IMG/VR virus record: IMGVR_UViG_3300005918_000033
Coordinates: 1-47,967 of that record
Reading direction: 5' to 3' (one strand)
Length of the DNA stretch: 47,967 bases
Source of the DNA: a virus
The position numbers and the translations under genes were made by a program. Positions 39,001 through 46,747 of the stretch are shown here, one piece after another. The notes below the pieces were generated by a model, which saw only the letters and a program-made list of their open reading frames with translations, was not told where the DNA came from and searched no databases. Each line of letters starts with the position of its first letter. The first letter of the stretch is position 1.

Positions 39001-40941
39001 CCAACCCTTACCCTTTTTCACAGCTGCTTTTTCTGCGTAATGCTTCATTGTCCAAGGTACAACTTTACCTTTCTTATAGCCGGGCTTGCCAAGGATTTGA
39101 GGAAGCGGAGCTTCTTTTTTTACTTCTACCTTTTTTACTTCTTTTGCTTCTCCCTTCTCCCCTTTAAAGCTTTCAAACCTTTCAAGCTCGTCTATTTCTT
39201 CGACTTTCTTTCCGCCTTTAACTACCTTTAATCCAGCTTTCTTATTTTCTTTATCCGTAGCTAAAAAGATTTTGTCTAAATTAGCATTAGCATATTCCGC
39301 CGGTGGCTCGTCAGCAGTTAATTGATCTACTATACTACCAGTTTCTTTTTCAATTATATCCCACTTATATTCATCACTAGATGATTCTCTAACTATATAA
39401 TATTCAGACGAATCTTTTCCTTCTTCCTGTAAGAAAATATCATCATCAGATTTCTTTTTTTCTTCTGTTTTCTTTACTTCTTTCTTCTCCTTCCCAAACT
39501 TCAACTCTCTTCTTTGAAAAACCCACCTGTCATCTTTCTCAAATACTTTATACTCTGTAGGATCAGCACCAGCTCTTTGTCCAGCAATTTTCATCTGCTT
39601 AATTGCTTCTTTTTTAGAGTCAAAGCTTGCTGTACTTACATCATACGGACCAGTCTTTACTTCAGCTATTTCAGTTACTTTATCAAGTTCAGCATCTCCG
39701 CCGTAAGCTTTAGCTGCTTGCTGCCGAGCGTATTGGCTTACAGCGTCTTTGTTTGTATATTGCTTCTTTACTGCTTCAAGACTTCCAAGTTCTTTCACCT
39801 TAGTATCTACAAAAGTCTTTTGCTCTGGAGCTATTTTTATTTCGGTAGGGGTTTTCTTTCCAACTGCTTTCTTCTTCTCTACAGCTTTCTTTTTAGCTGC
39901 TTCAAACGCTTTTACTGCTTTCTTAGGATCTAAATTTATTGTGTCTTCCATTTCTGCCGCAACTTCTTCAGGAGTAACTTCTGGTTCTTTTTCCTTTGGT
40001 TTTGGTTTTTCTTCTCCTTTAGTTCGTTTAGCTAAACTCTCTTTAAAATAACTATCAGACTTTTTAACAAGCTCAGCTTCTGAAAGATTAGGGTTCTTTT
40101 TAAGTACTTCTTCAAGACTTTGTACCATTAAACCACGTTCTTTTATTGTGGCCTTTCTGTATAAAGTAGAATCTCTTACTTTCTTTACAGCAGCTGGAAT
40201 CTTCCCTATAGCAAAACCACCAGCTTCAAACACACCAAACAAAGCCATAGTTTCAAGCGTTCTGTCTTTCTCGCCTTCACCAAGTAATGCACCACCAATC
40301 ATACCTTTTAGAATTGCTCGATAAAATGGTCTAGCTTGTGAAGTAAGTTTTGCTGTTATTAAACCACCAGCTTTTAATGCTACTGATGCTGGTCCAAGAA
40401 ATCCTACACCTTCTCCGGTCGCTCCAATAATATCAGCAATGGGAATATCATCAAGTTTTTCTAAACTAACACCTTTTTCTTCATCGTATGCAAGTCCTAC
40501 ATTAGGTACGCCTACACTTGGAAGTTTTTTACGCCAGTATTCTGCTGCTACTTTAAGTACATTTTCAGTATCCATTCCAAGAGTTTTTAATGGTTTTAAT
40601 GTAGGCCCCATAATACCTTGTACTGCTTTGACAGCTAAATATGGAGCATAAGCAAGAAGATTTTTATCGTCTTTTTCTTTCTTTTCAACCACTGGCTCCA
40701 ACTGCTCTGCCATTGCTTGAATTTCTTGCTCAGGTAAATCTGGATACTGAAGTTTCAACTGCTCTACATCAGTATTGTCTATTGGAAGCTTTGCTTCAGG
40801 AACAGGAAAAGCCACAAGTTTCCCCGCAGCATCAATATGCTCCGAAGCTTCAGCTTCAAAGTCTAACTCTGGCAAACCCTGCAAACCAGGCTGCTTAACT
40901 TCTTGATCAAAATTAAGTTCAGGTAAATTACCAAGATTCAT
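33037..40941 (-). CDS. Giant polyvalent virion protein (2634 aa) with GHKL ATPase and HExxH modules
   Basis: The N-terminal ~750 residues are charged and linker-rich (GEEKPKPKEKEPE). A Bergerat (GHKL) ATPase follows: N-box ELMQNSLDAI (~750), G1 SDNGFGM (~785), G2 GGYGLAK (~817). H1181-E-Y-S-H1185 is a zincin motif (LVHEYSH). A unit PHLQ.LGE..YTGSKQ.YFDWQ occurs twice (~1285 and ~1917). Between the copies are EIQS (~1519) and PFKKDWF (~1690), recalling a recurrent domain of phage polyvalent proteins. The last ~450 residues resemble their LPD38-like helical end, finishing in repeated Lys-Val-Lys units. Probably packaged and injected with DNA. It overlaps the upstream gene (TAATG). Confidence 0.8.
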   Translation of the reverse strand: MNLGNLPELNFDQEVKQPGLQGLPELDFEAEASEHIDAAGKLVAFPVPEAKLPIDNTDVEQLKLQYPDLPEQEIQAMAEQLEPVVEKKEKDDKNLLAYAPYLAVKAVQGIMGPTLKPLKTLGMDTENVLKVAAEYWRKKLPSVGVPNVGLAYDEEKGVSLEKLDDIPIADIIGATGEGVGFLGPASVALKAGGLITAKLTSQARPFYRAILKGMIGGALLGEGEKDRTLETMALFGVFEAGGFAIGKIPAAVKKVRDSTLYRKATIKERGLMVQSLEEVLKKNPNLSEAELVKKSDSYFKESLAKRTKGEEKPKPKEKEPEVTPEEVAAEMEDTINLDPKKAVKAFEAAKKKAVEKKKAVGKKTPTEIKIAPEQKTFVDTKVKELGSLEAVKKQYTNKDAVSQYARQQAAKAYGGDAELDKVTEIAEVKTGPYDVSTASFDSKKEAIKQMKIAGQRAGADPTEYKVFEKDDRWVFQRRELKFGKEKKEVKKTEEKKKSDDDIFLQEEGKDSSEYYIVRESSSDEYKWDIIEKETGSIVDQLTADEPPAEYANANLDKIFLATDKENKKAGLKVVKGGKKVEEIDELERFESFKGEKGEAKEVKKVEVKKEAPLPQILGKPGYKKGKVVPWTMKHYAEKAAVKKGKGWGVKEVKDGFVIQETSKVDLLPEKQSPVKQSIELLNDIKGVKNIKEPKGNIFTGLVVESRQEVPKEVEELKVVETEFTLDKTNLLPTLLKDIANQNPSKTMIYELMQNSLDAINIDGRVNVSFKNNNTTPGIAGELTFSDNGFGMSTEEVKKFFLVGGSIGKSGTTTRGGYGLAKIALLLIPKKIKLETVKNGIKSTVIATREQIYNGKITITPSRTNEPSGTSFVATLPYKINNSTISGYDITQAVEGVTKGTWSTADISYDLLSPVDNSVVRNTLFKAKNLANEPEKVRPESFSHKGSKVTIYHVKTEPYGMSWGGGDISINRMITNKGLIVDVRTGRLKGGSLPVQPDYEVIIDFEETPSVRDEDYPFLKNRTELREDFVDILDSILERVHDDIRNALVKERGANFGEMVKRSPEFDGIKVLIPYEGQAFADAMAIIKANADLIRAFSKLMKQFTTKLRYLGDSPTDFHITIDTGVFGYKSDKKLTGYDLYAINPFNISTRMSESTAFSQAVKAGEDTNRLQADMMVHTLVHEYSHVAEFNHAEGFAAEVARIYAAYGHKGLYKLSDRMRRFYEDFGERIEGITRDLEDISVHGEGLQDGVKGLPNRQLTKDGKRTVPAVEGLPKGEVEAIQAIVKTGKGIKQALPHLQQLGEKHYTGSKQKYFDWQAKMKASLGDLWAKVKNQVAAVWERVKVSDAIKSLLDPVKNQRGEVDISSLEKLFGKNPKAGTLLNQLKKTGVKNEDLKISGIEGALLGFKPTERVSGWKNLLSKIKGIHIEKTVLDQWVIEEGTENIYITPAKFPPNRYPTLTLDGDIKNYKETLFKYADQVEVGKSYSQFQEKHFDQQGWGVFATNRSHERSMVTGEKTIHGDEIQSVQAERGSAEGFKSEVKVDTEAVKALAVAKVKYEKYDEIESGIFHNWEEAGVTIKERSKLLTDQIFREENRTALKELYRINEDGGGFLSVRTSVTIRNFLNKDELRPGPIAKVVHEIADNAINTGINLKLDGEAGRFIDARIKKDDASVKIHELGAKSSGEGVPNMPFKKDWFKLVVRDMMNEAIEKDKDGISWSTAEILADRYGKFADKMTWEKRKRGHTVNFHDVGYKVEFYKDERSIGVQNRFKDLDEVGKFAGGKVRRTIEAQEKTGEITGGSHGNILVDANMFKRLYEEQIPKMVKAEYGVKAELRETEVGSSIPGGPMAGLESVGPARKNSEKVWFAPITPEVKAMNKVSILDSGPFRDILKVKGGEGTKLYSGLDPVEAVRLIVKTGKDIKAAIPHLQKLGESFYTGSKQRYFDWQKKMKSALGNAWEKVKKYIQEVWKSLKAAKPVMDERGSVTTKELSRALKRTGKFADRQLGALTTRAENIHPTIKNKLIEFELDSNTKIENLIRLALPFIKSTSKMTKFDYKNFDLARKNSNKKQIDIYLKKYPKVAGEYKQIRLLLDGLREYALKAGYKFNYLEEYHPREVKDFEGLMDYLHRKDKWSTIDLFLKAHAAKKKRSLTREEEINLVNSLFRGYADERITLSKPGQLKIRKLRKLTPEMNEFFGDSNSALLRYIADITIAVESRKIFGKGVDKKSELFNLNNTIGAYVLDLVKEKKLTPSQELELRSILKARFNPVGTSGIVTTIKNLSVIDVMGSPFSALRQVGDIAWSFIESGVIPTVKVFPRALVGKSEFTKESLGISKIGAEFSDKTTSAKAVDRVFRMIWLTKIDAIGKETLINASYDVAVRRAKSTNSKVVDKFWEELAPIFGKKTNELLKTFRDQGDSRDVRLYLLRKLSEYQPATLSELPQGFIEGGNFRIAYMLKSFDLKKFDVYRRKVFRQIATKGQRLSGLRNLIKIVFFLTLMEATGDMLQDLLRGKPVDFSDLFLNRLAHFAISRYTTRRIRREGLGKALMEQMLPPTQIVNSLSKDILTAGDEKGLETTKSIPLVGKIYYYRFGKGAERIQEERAEKKRSQNAIRIATPKVKAVRIKQVKVKAVKVKQ
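38938..38966 (-). repeat. Dispersed palindromic element inside the giant gene
   Basis: On the minus strand AAGAAAC-GTCAAAAGTTGAC-CTTTTGCCTG (core 38959-38947), read in frame as ETSKVDL. It lies before the GHKL domain, in the low-complexity linker, where insertion would be tolerated. Confidence 0.65.
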
Positions 40942-42104
40942 TACTCACTCCCTACAGCTGTTTTATAGGCGTTTTGAATTTCTTCATCTGTTTTACCAGA
41001 ATAATTTTTTCTGTAAATTGCAAGTTGCTCTTCAGTTAAATTTTTTACTATTTTTTCCTTAACCCACCCACCTGTAGTTTCTACTTTTGTATCTTCTCCA
41101 GGTAATATATCTTTTCCCCATTTAATAATCTTCCCTAAAGTATCAAGTTCTATTTCATAAGCATCTTCTTTCCAAACAAGTCTGTCTGAACTTCCAGTCG
41201 CTTCAGCCAACTCATTAAATATATTAGCTTTAACTTGCCCAGCTTTTTTATCTATTGCTATTTGTGGAAGGTTTCCTTCTTTATCAGCCTTTAGAAAATC
41301 GTCGTCAATATCTAACATTGTTTTTACATTTGCTCTTTTATTTGCTGCTATTTGTGCTTTAGTTAAACTCTCCATTCCTGTAGGCGGAGCTTCTTTTCCA
41401 ACCGCATCACTTCGTTTAACATAAGTAATTGACCCGTCTGGTCCAACTACTCTTTTAAGAGCCTTATCTTCTTTCTCTGCTTTATCAAACGATGCTCCTG
41501 GATCTCCCGAGATCTCTTTAGGATCTAACACATCTCCAGGTTGTGGTACTTTAGGAACTGCGTATAGCTTAGTAGTACCATCTGAAAGATGAATTTTTCT
41601 GTAGTCAACAGTCAAGCCATTAGCTGTTCTATCAGCTGCAGTCATTAAATTACCAATCCGCAGTTTAAGCTTCTTTAAATTAGCAGGAGTCATAGTTTTC
41701 CCAGTCGAAGAACTTATATCAGTACTAAGTAACTCATCTGGATCAAAAAGCATTTCAGCATGATCTTTTAACAATGGATTAGCCATAATACTATCATAGA
41801 ACGTTCTATACTTTTCTCCAGTTAAATCACCAAGGTCTATATTACCAAGGCTATCTCTGATCTGCCCTGCAGCTGATGCTTGATTTTGTAATCTTGTTTG
41901 ATTAGTTATAGCATTCTGCGAAGCAACATCAGCCTTTCGCTGTGACTTCAGCGCACTTTGCATCTCTGGAGAAAGTTGCAAATCAAGCAAAGCATTCTGC
42001 TTCTTTCTAGTTTTCGTCATAGCATCTTGAGCGTTTATCTGACTAATTGCTTGAAAAGTATTTGTCAAATCGTTTCCTGATGTATTCAATTGAGGTAACG
42101 GCAT
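40941..42104 (-). CDS. Ejection/internal virion-type protein, 387 aa
   Basis: Gln/Asn/Ala-rich N-terminus (TFQAISQINAQDAMTKTRKKQ, LKSQRKADVASQNAITNQ), typical of internal ejection proteins that form helical assemblies. The middle has FYDSIMANPLLKDHAEMLFD. The C-terminal third is charged (LVWKEDAYEIELDTLGKIIKWG). It lies between a gp7-like DNA-transfer protein and the giant protein, the position of P22-type gp20/gp16 proteins. Direct homology is not evident, so it is assigned by order and composition. Confidence 0.6.
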   Translation of the reverse strand: MPLPQLNTSGNDLTNTFQAISQINAQDAMTKTRKKQNALLDLQLSPEMQSALKSQRKADVASQNAITNQTRLQNQASAAGQIRDSLGNIDLGDLTGEKYRTFYDSIMANPLLKDHAEMLFDPDELLSTDISSSTGKTMTPANLKKLKLRIGNLMTAADRTANGLTVDYRKIHLSDGTTKLYAVPKVPQPGDVLDPKEISGDPGASFDKAEKEDKALKRVVGPDGSITYVKRSDAVGKEAPPTGMESLTKAQIAANKRANVKTMLDIDDDFLKADKEGNLPQIAIDKKAGQVKANIFNELAEATGSSDRLVWKEDAYEIELDTLGKIIKWGKDILPGEDTKVETTGGWVKEKIVKNLTEEQLAIYRKNYSGKTDEEIQNAYKTAVGSE

Positions 42105-42118
42105 TTCAATTTTCTCCT

Positions 42119-42829
42119 TTATTTATACCCTGCAGATTGTCCAATATTATTAATTCCAGTGGTATAACCTGGTATACCTGCCCCAATAGGTGGAGTAGTA
42201 TTTTTCCACTGATTATACCCAAGCAAAGCATTACTTGTACCAGACTGTATTGCACCAGTAATTGCGTTTGCTTGATTAATCTGTCCGCCAGCTATTGCAT
42301 TTCCTGCTGCTATACCACCTTGAAACTGTGTATTTCCAATATTAGCACCAACTGCTCCAGCTTGTCCAGCTGTTTGACTTGCTGTACTTTGCCCAACTCC
42401 AGCAAGACTCTGCAACGGCGTAAGACCTTCATAATATCTACGAAGGAAATTATCATATTCTTTATTATAATCACCCGAAGCATAGTCTTGCCCATATCTT
42501 TGTAAAGCTTTTCCTGTAGCTCCACCAAGCAAATTACCTCTGGCCGCAGCGCTACGCTCAATAGCTTTCTCTCCTTCCGCAAGCCTAAAATCATACCCTG
42601 GACTTTTTTCGTAATCAAACTCTCCAGGCCCGGCAGTTACCCTTTCTTGCAAAACACCAAGAGCTTCTTCTCCAGCTTCTCTCCAAGGCTCAGTTAATCT
42701 TACACCCCGCTCAAACATCTTTAACTGTACATCAGCTGATATTTTAGCAGCATCTATTGCTGCTTTTGCTTGAGACTTCCCTGCACTTTTTGCCGCACCT
42801 GCTCCTACTATTCCAGAAACTGCTGACAT
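42119..42829 (-). CDS. P22 gp7-like DNA-transfer (ejection) protein
   Basis: 236 residues. PGYDFRLAEGEKAIERSAAA, GNLLGGATGKALQRYGQDYA and LQSLAGVGQSTA are characteristic of a widespread phage DNA-transfer protein family. The Ala/Gly-rich N-terminus (VGAGAAKSAGKSQAKAAIDA) can insert in or line a membrane channel. The C-terminal third is Gly/Gln/Asn-rich. It would be packaged in the head and ejected to help DNA cross the envelope. It follows the GNAT gene by 2 bases. Confidence 0.8.
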   Translation of the reverse strand: MSAVSGIVGAGAAKSAGKSQAKAAIDAAKISADVQLKMFERGVRLTEPWREAGEEALGVLQERVTAGPGEFDYEKSPGYDFRLAEGEKAIERSAAARGNLLGGATGKALQRYGQDYASGDYNKEYDNFLRRYYEGLTPLQSLAGVGQSTASQTAGQAGAVGANIGNTQFQGGIAAGNAIAGGQINQANAITGAIQSGTSNALLGYNQWKNTTPPIGAGIPGYTTGINNIGQSAGYK

Positions 42830-42831
42830 GA

Positions 42832-43278
42832 TTAAATCTCCTTTATGTAATGCATTTCAAGTAAACTATATCCTTGCTTTTCATAAAACTTTTTAAGAGA
42901 TTCTGGATAAGAATCTACCATATGTATCATTGCAAGCTTTTTACAGTCAAGTTTTTCAGCTTCTTCTTCAAACTTGTTAAACAACTGCTTACCAATACCT
43001 CTATAGCTTGGATCAACAAACCAGAAAGCTTCAATAGCAATTTTCTTTCCGTCATGTAAATCATTAGATATAATAAACCCTATAGTTCCTTGGATTATCC
43101 CATCATCTGTTTCAGCATAAAATACTTTGCATATACCAGACTCAAGCATTTCTTGATATACGTCATGAGCATATTGAACATCAACTTTAACCATATCAGT
43201 TGCTTGCTCAAAAGCTTTTAAAAATTCAGTATGTCGCATACTTTCTCTACCATTCTTTGCTGTCCATTCTTTTATCAT
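42832..43278 (-). CDS. GNAT N-acetyltransferase in the virion operon
   Basis: 148 residues. Motif A of the GNAT fold is seen in WFVDPSYRGIGKQLFNKFEEEA (RGIGK is the acetyl-CoA loop, near residue 95). The following LAMIHM and FYEKQGYSLLE give the usual strand and C-terminal beta features. It probably transfers acetyl from CoA to an amine. Its ATG overlaps the radical SAM stop (ATGA), so the two are made together, just before a DNA-transfer protein. The substrate may be a virion protein or the radical SAM product, but this is inference. Confidence 0.8.
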   Translation of the reverse strand: MIKEWTAKNGRESMRHTEFLKAFEQATDMVKVDVQYAHDVYQEMLESGICKVFYAETDDGIIQGTIGFIISNDLHDGKKIAIEAFWFVDPSYRGIGKQLFNKFEEEAEKLDCKKLAMIHMVDSYPESLKKFYEKQGYSLLEMHYIKEI

Positions 43279-44360
43279 GCTGCCTCCTTTATTTTTTCAA
43301 GCGCTGGGTATTGATAAAGCCCCTGACTTACAATGTAATCAAGAAAAGCTTTGTCTAAATACTCAACTTGCTTGTCTGTAATTAATCTATTCTTTCCATT
43401 TTTTGTGCCTATGAACGGCTGAACAAGTTGAGGAAATACATAATACTTTTCTGGAATTCTTTTTATCTCTTGTGCTATATCTGCATAGCTTTCATCTTCA
43501 AAGCCAAGCAAAACATTACCGTGATATTTAATTTTGTACTTATGTAATAAGTCTAAGGTCTTATAAATATCTTCTACCTTAACTCTCTTATTTATCTTAT
43601 CAAGCCTTTCCTGATTAAACGATTCAATACCAACAATAAAATAATAACAATTTGCTTCTTTAGCAGCTTTTACCATTTCCTCGTCAAAAATATCACAGCG
43701 AATACTCGCTCCCCACTCTAAATTCTTTCCTTTCAACCACTCACAGACTTTCATAAATCTAGGCTTAGACAGATTAAAAGTATTATCGTTAAATACTATA
43801 GTATCAATTTTATATTTTCTTTTGTAAAATTCAATTTCTCCAAAAACCTTTCCCAAACTTCTAGTTCTAAATTTACAAGTCTGAGAACAAAAAGTACAGT
43901 TGTATGGACAACCTCTAGAAGTCAGAATACCCATATACTTATTATCATGTCTTTTATGATATTCTTCTATTCCAAAGCCTGCGTAATCCGGCCAAGGAAT
44001 AAAGTCAATATTTGACGTTTCTTCGAACTCACCTTGAACTACTTGATCAACATACTTTTTCATAATCTCTGGAAGAAAGGTTGCAAGTGCTCCACCCACA
44101 ACAGTCCAAATTCCCAACTCTTTACAAATCTTAGCATCTCGAATAATGTACTTAGCAAATTCCTCAAACCCCGTAAACAACACAGCATCCTGGTTTTTTA
44201 CTTCCTCTACAAAATCATAATCAAAGAGATTATAATTCAGCACTTTAACCTCATGCTCTTGTTTCTTTAAAACACCTGAAACATACATAAATCCCAGCGG
44301 ATAACAACAAGGATCACTAAGAGGTACATCGTATTTATGGCAAACTAAACAAATTTTCAT
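43275..44360 (-). CDS. B12-binding-type radical SAM enzyme in the virion operon
   Basis: 361 residues. The N-terminal ~115 look like the Rossmann B12-binding domain of class B-type radical SAM proteins (VVGGALATFLPEIMKKYVD, VVQGEFEE), though the cobalamin-binding DxHxxG His motif is absent. The radical SAM core has GCPYNCTFC with C151, C155, C158 for the 4Fe-4S cluster, then FNDNTFN and FIVGIESFNQERLDKINK. No SPASM-like Cys cluster is seen. It overlaps the fibre gene stop (TAATG) and the GNAT start. A palindromic element lies in frame between its two domains. Confidence 0.85.
   Translation of the reverse strand: MKICLVCHKYDVPLSDPCCYPLGFMYVSGVLKKQEHEVKVLNYNLFDYDFVEEVKNQDAVLFTGFEEFAKYIIRDAKICKELGIWTVVGGALATFLPEIMKKYVDQVVQGEFEETSNIDFIPWPDYAGFGIEEYHKRHDNKYMGILTSRGCPYNCTFCSQTCKFRTRSLGKVFGEIEFYKRKYKIDTIVFNDNTFNLSKPRFMKVCEWLKGKNLEWGASIRCDIFDEEMVKAAKEANCYYFIVGIESFNQERLDKINKRVKVEDIYKTLDLLHKYKIKYHGNVLLGFEDESYADIAQEIKRIPEKYYVFPQLVQPFIGTKNGKNRLITDKQVEYLDKAFLDYIVSQGLYQYPALEKIKEAA
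43996..44023 (-). repeat. Dispersed palindromic element inside the radical SAM gene
   Basis: On the minus strand AAGAAAC-GTCAAATATTGAC-TTTATTCCTT (core 44016-44004), read as ETSNIDF. It falls exactly between the B12-binding-like and radical SAM domains. Confidence 0.65.
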
Positions 44361-45325
44361 TATGTTGACTCCCCCAATTTATCCACTAAGAAATGAAAGT
44401 GAACTTGAATTAAGTCTACATTAACTCCACAAGTTCCAACATTAGTATATTTTAGTATCATTCCTATATCATCATCTGCAACAGCCCCAACAATTCCTGT
44501 AGTAAGTGTAACTCTTTCAAGTCTATTTACTGCAGTAGCTCCAGAGGTTTTGTGTATAGTAGTAGTTGCTCCTGTTACTAACTCACCAACTTCTACATTA
44601 TTATACTCTAATTCCCAATCAGCAGTACCAGTATTTGCAGCAGTTTGGTGACAAAAGTCTACTTCAACTTCTACTACCGAATCTGCTTCCATTCTGAAAG
44701 GACAAAGTAAAGAATAATGTGCATCATCACCTTCAGCAAATACCAAAGTAGGAAAGACACTTAAGCGACTTGCAGTTGGAGCAGTAGCACCCGGTTTCCA
44801 AGAGGCCGCGCTGACTCGAGTATGACCGTAAACTTTAGCAGTACCGTGTAATGTAAGTTCTCCAGTACTATCAATCTGTACTTGATTTGCGCCTGCTCCA
44901 ACATTAGCTCCTGCAAATGTAACAGTTGCTCCAGTGTGGAGATCTTGTGGAGCTGCTAGCGTTATTGTACCATCACCATCATCTGTTACAGTTATCTGAT
45001 TAGCTGTCCCTGCTACCCAAGAAGCAAGATTTGCAATACTAATAATTTTCTTATTTGCATCAGTTGATAACATTCTGCTTGCTGTAAGATCGCCAAGTGT
45101 AACACTATCAAATTCTACATCTGCATCTGTATCAATATCCTGAGGTAAAGAAAGAGTAATTGTATCATCACCGTTGTCAGTAATAGTTATTTGATCAGCT
45201 GTACCCAAAACTATTTCAGTCAGTACACTGGTAACTATAAGTTTATTAAAATACTTTATCCATATCTGACTCATAATTCCAGGAGAGACAAACATTTCTT
45301 CTCTAAAAGGAGGTCTTTCACTCAT
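44360..45325 (-). CDS. Tail fibre or virion protein with repeated beta units, 321 aa
   Basis: I choose the ATG at 45325: GAGGAG lies upstream and it overlaps the gp10-like stop (ATGA). Two copies of ADQITITDNGDDTITLSLPQD / ANQITVTDDGDGTITLAAPQD (~35-56 and ~98-119) are typical of phage fibre and spike shafts. The C-terminal ~150 residues form a beta-sandwich-like tip (VVEVEVDFCHQTAANTG, LERVTLTTGIVG). The product may be a substrate of the coupled radical SAM/GNAT pair, but nothing shows this directly. Confidence 0.7.
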   Translation of the reverse strand: MSERPPFREEMFVSPGIMSQIWIKYFNKLIVTSVLTEIVLGTADQITITDNGDDTITLSLPQDIDTDADVEFDSVTLGDLTASRMLSTDANKKIISIANLASWVAGTANQITVTDDGDGTITLAAPQDLHTGATVTFAGANVGAGANQVQIDSTGELTLHGTAKVYGHTRVSAASWKPGATAPTASRLSVFPTLVFAEGDDAHYSLLCPFRMEADSVVEVEVDFCHQTAANTGTADWELEYNNVEVGELVTGATTTIHKTSGATAVNRLERVTLTTGIVGAVADDDIGMILKYTNVGTCGVNVDLIQVHFHFLVDKLGEST

Positions 45326-46743
45326 ACTGTACACTCCTCAAGCTCAGCATACGCACCAAGCATAACAACTTTCACTGGATCTGAAATTGTTAATCTCAAA
45401 ATTCTATTCCTTGATTTTCCCAACCTTTTCCACGCAACTCTAGTTTCGTATTTACCAACTTTTCCAATATCTTTCCAATACTCGTTTGACCAAGTATGTC
45501 CACCATCATCTGACCACTGAAGCATAGCCTGCGGATCTTCTCCCTGTACACCGCCAGTAAGTCCAACACCAGTTTCAAAATCAACTTCTAACCTATGCCA
45601 AATAACATTTAGTCTTTCTTTATTTATAACTTGAGTAGCTCTAATTCTGCGTATTTCATATGAATTATCTGTATAAACACTCATCTTCAGTTCATATAAA
45701 ATACCATTCTCGTAATCTCCTACAATTTGCTTACTATCAAAAGTTATACCATCAATAGCTCTATGCCTACCCCAAGGAGTTCTATCTGTAGTTGTAGAAT
45801 AACTTTGCCATTCATGCCAAAATCCTGTAGTAATATCGTAAACCCAGACTTTATCTTCTGTCGGAAAAACCAAGACATAAAAAACATGCCCTGCTATTGT
45901 ATACGTGAAGGCTTTTGCATCTAACACAGTACTATATGTTGATATTTGATACTCAATGTGTGAGGTTGAAATTACCTGTACTTGATACCCAGAATTTCTT
46001 ACAACTTTATTCTTGTTTGAAAACCAATAAAGGTTTCCGTCAATACTAAGTAAAGAGTCCGGAACATCAGTTCCTATATCAATAACTGCACCAGAAATTC
46101 TAACAAAAGGAAAATCTACATTTCCAGAATCATAAAATATCTCTGTAGTTTTTTCTCCAAAAATCCAAAGATCATGAGAATTAGATAACACTCTAACTGC
46201 ATCATCTGGATTAGCCTCCGCTGAAGCAAAGTCTAATGCATCCCAAGATGTCCCATCGTACGAACCAGAGATATAAATTGTTCCAGAACTTGATGTAATA
46301 ATAAAATACCCATCCTGGTAAGTAGCACTCGAAGCAACTGGGAAATCTGCATCTGCAATTATTGCTAGCACATCCGCTGTAATTAAATACCCACTCGCTG
46401 TCCCATCAACTATAATAACTTCTGTACCATTATCAGCCATAAAGACCGCACCAGTTGTTGTAGTAATGTCACCAAGATCAGTTGCTGTTCCATCTGTGTC
46501 TACAGAATAAACAGTTGCTCCAGATACAACATAAAGAATACTTCCAAAAACATGCATACATCTAATAGGGTATGTAGTACCTGCTGTAAGAGTACTAAAA
46601 ACTTCAAGTCCAGGTGTTCCATACAGCACTGTATCATTCTTTGCTCCTATCTGATCAACAGAAGGAAATAAATTTATGCACTTCTGCGCATTAACATTCG
46701 TACTGCGTTCTGTATACGCCCCTCCAGTAAACGGCAATTCCAT
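45322..46743 (-). CDS. Packaged-DNA stabilization protein (P22 gp10-like)
   Basis: 473 residues, close to the ~470 of P22 gp10, the hexameric tail hub that keeps packaged DNA in place. Features: the NLFPSVDQIGAKNDTVLYGTPGL start, repeated beta-propeller-like strands (GNLYWFSNKNKVVRNSG, VWVYDITTGFWHEW), and a C-terminal IRRIRATQVI, HRLEVDFETGVG, WSDDGGHTWSNEYW, RVAWKRLGKSR pattern shared by this family and related phage tail hubs. It follows the gp4-like gene by 4 bases, the P22 order. Confidence 0.85.
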   Translation of the reverse strand: MELPFTGGAYTERSTNVNAQKCINLFPSVDQIGAKNDTVLYGTPGLEVFSTLTAGTTYPIRCMHVFGSILYVVSGATVYSVDTDGTATDLGDITTTTGAVFMADNGTEVIIVDGTASGYLITADVLAIIADADFPVASSATYQDGYFIITSSSGTIYISGSYDGTSWDALDFASAEANPDDAVRVLSNSHDLWIFGEKTTEIFYDSGNVDFPFVRISGAVIDIGTDVPDSLLSIDGNLYWFSNKNKVVRNSGYQVQVISTSHIEYQISTYSTVLDAKAFTYTIAGHVFYVLVFPTEDKVWVYDITTGFWHEWQSYSTTTDRTPWGRHRAIDGITFDSKQIVGDYENGILYELKMSVYTDNSYEIRRIRATQVINKERLNVIWHRLEVDFETGVGLTGGVQGEDPQAMLQWSDDGGHTWSNEYWKDIGKVGKYETRVAWKRLGKSRNRILRLTISDPVKVVMLGAYAELEECTV

Positions 46744-46747
46744 AATT

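Noticed and set aside
33037-42829. Endolysin or holin among the virion genes
   Set aside because: I looked for lysozyme, amidase or holin signatures throughout and found none that hold up. The HExxH in the giant protein is not a lysin signature on its own.
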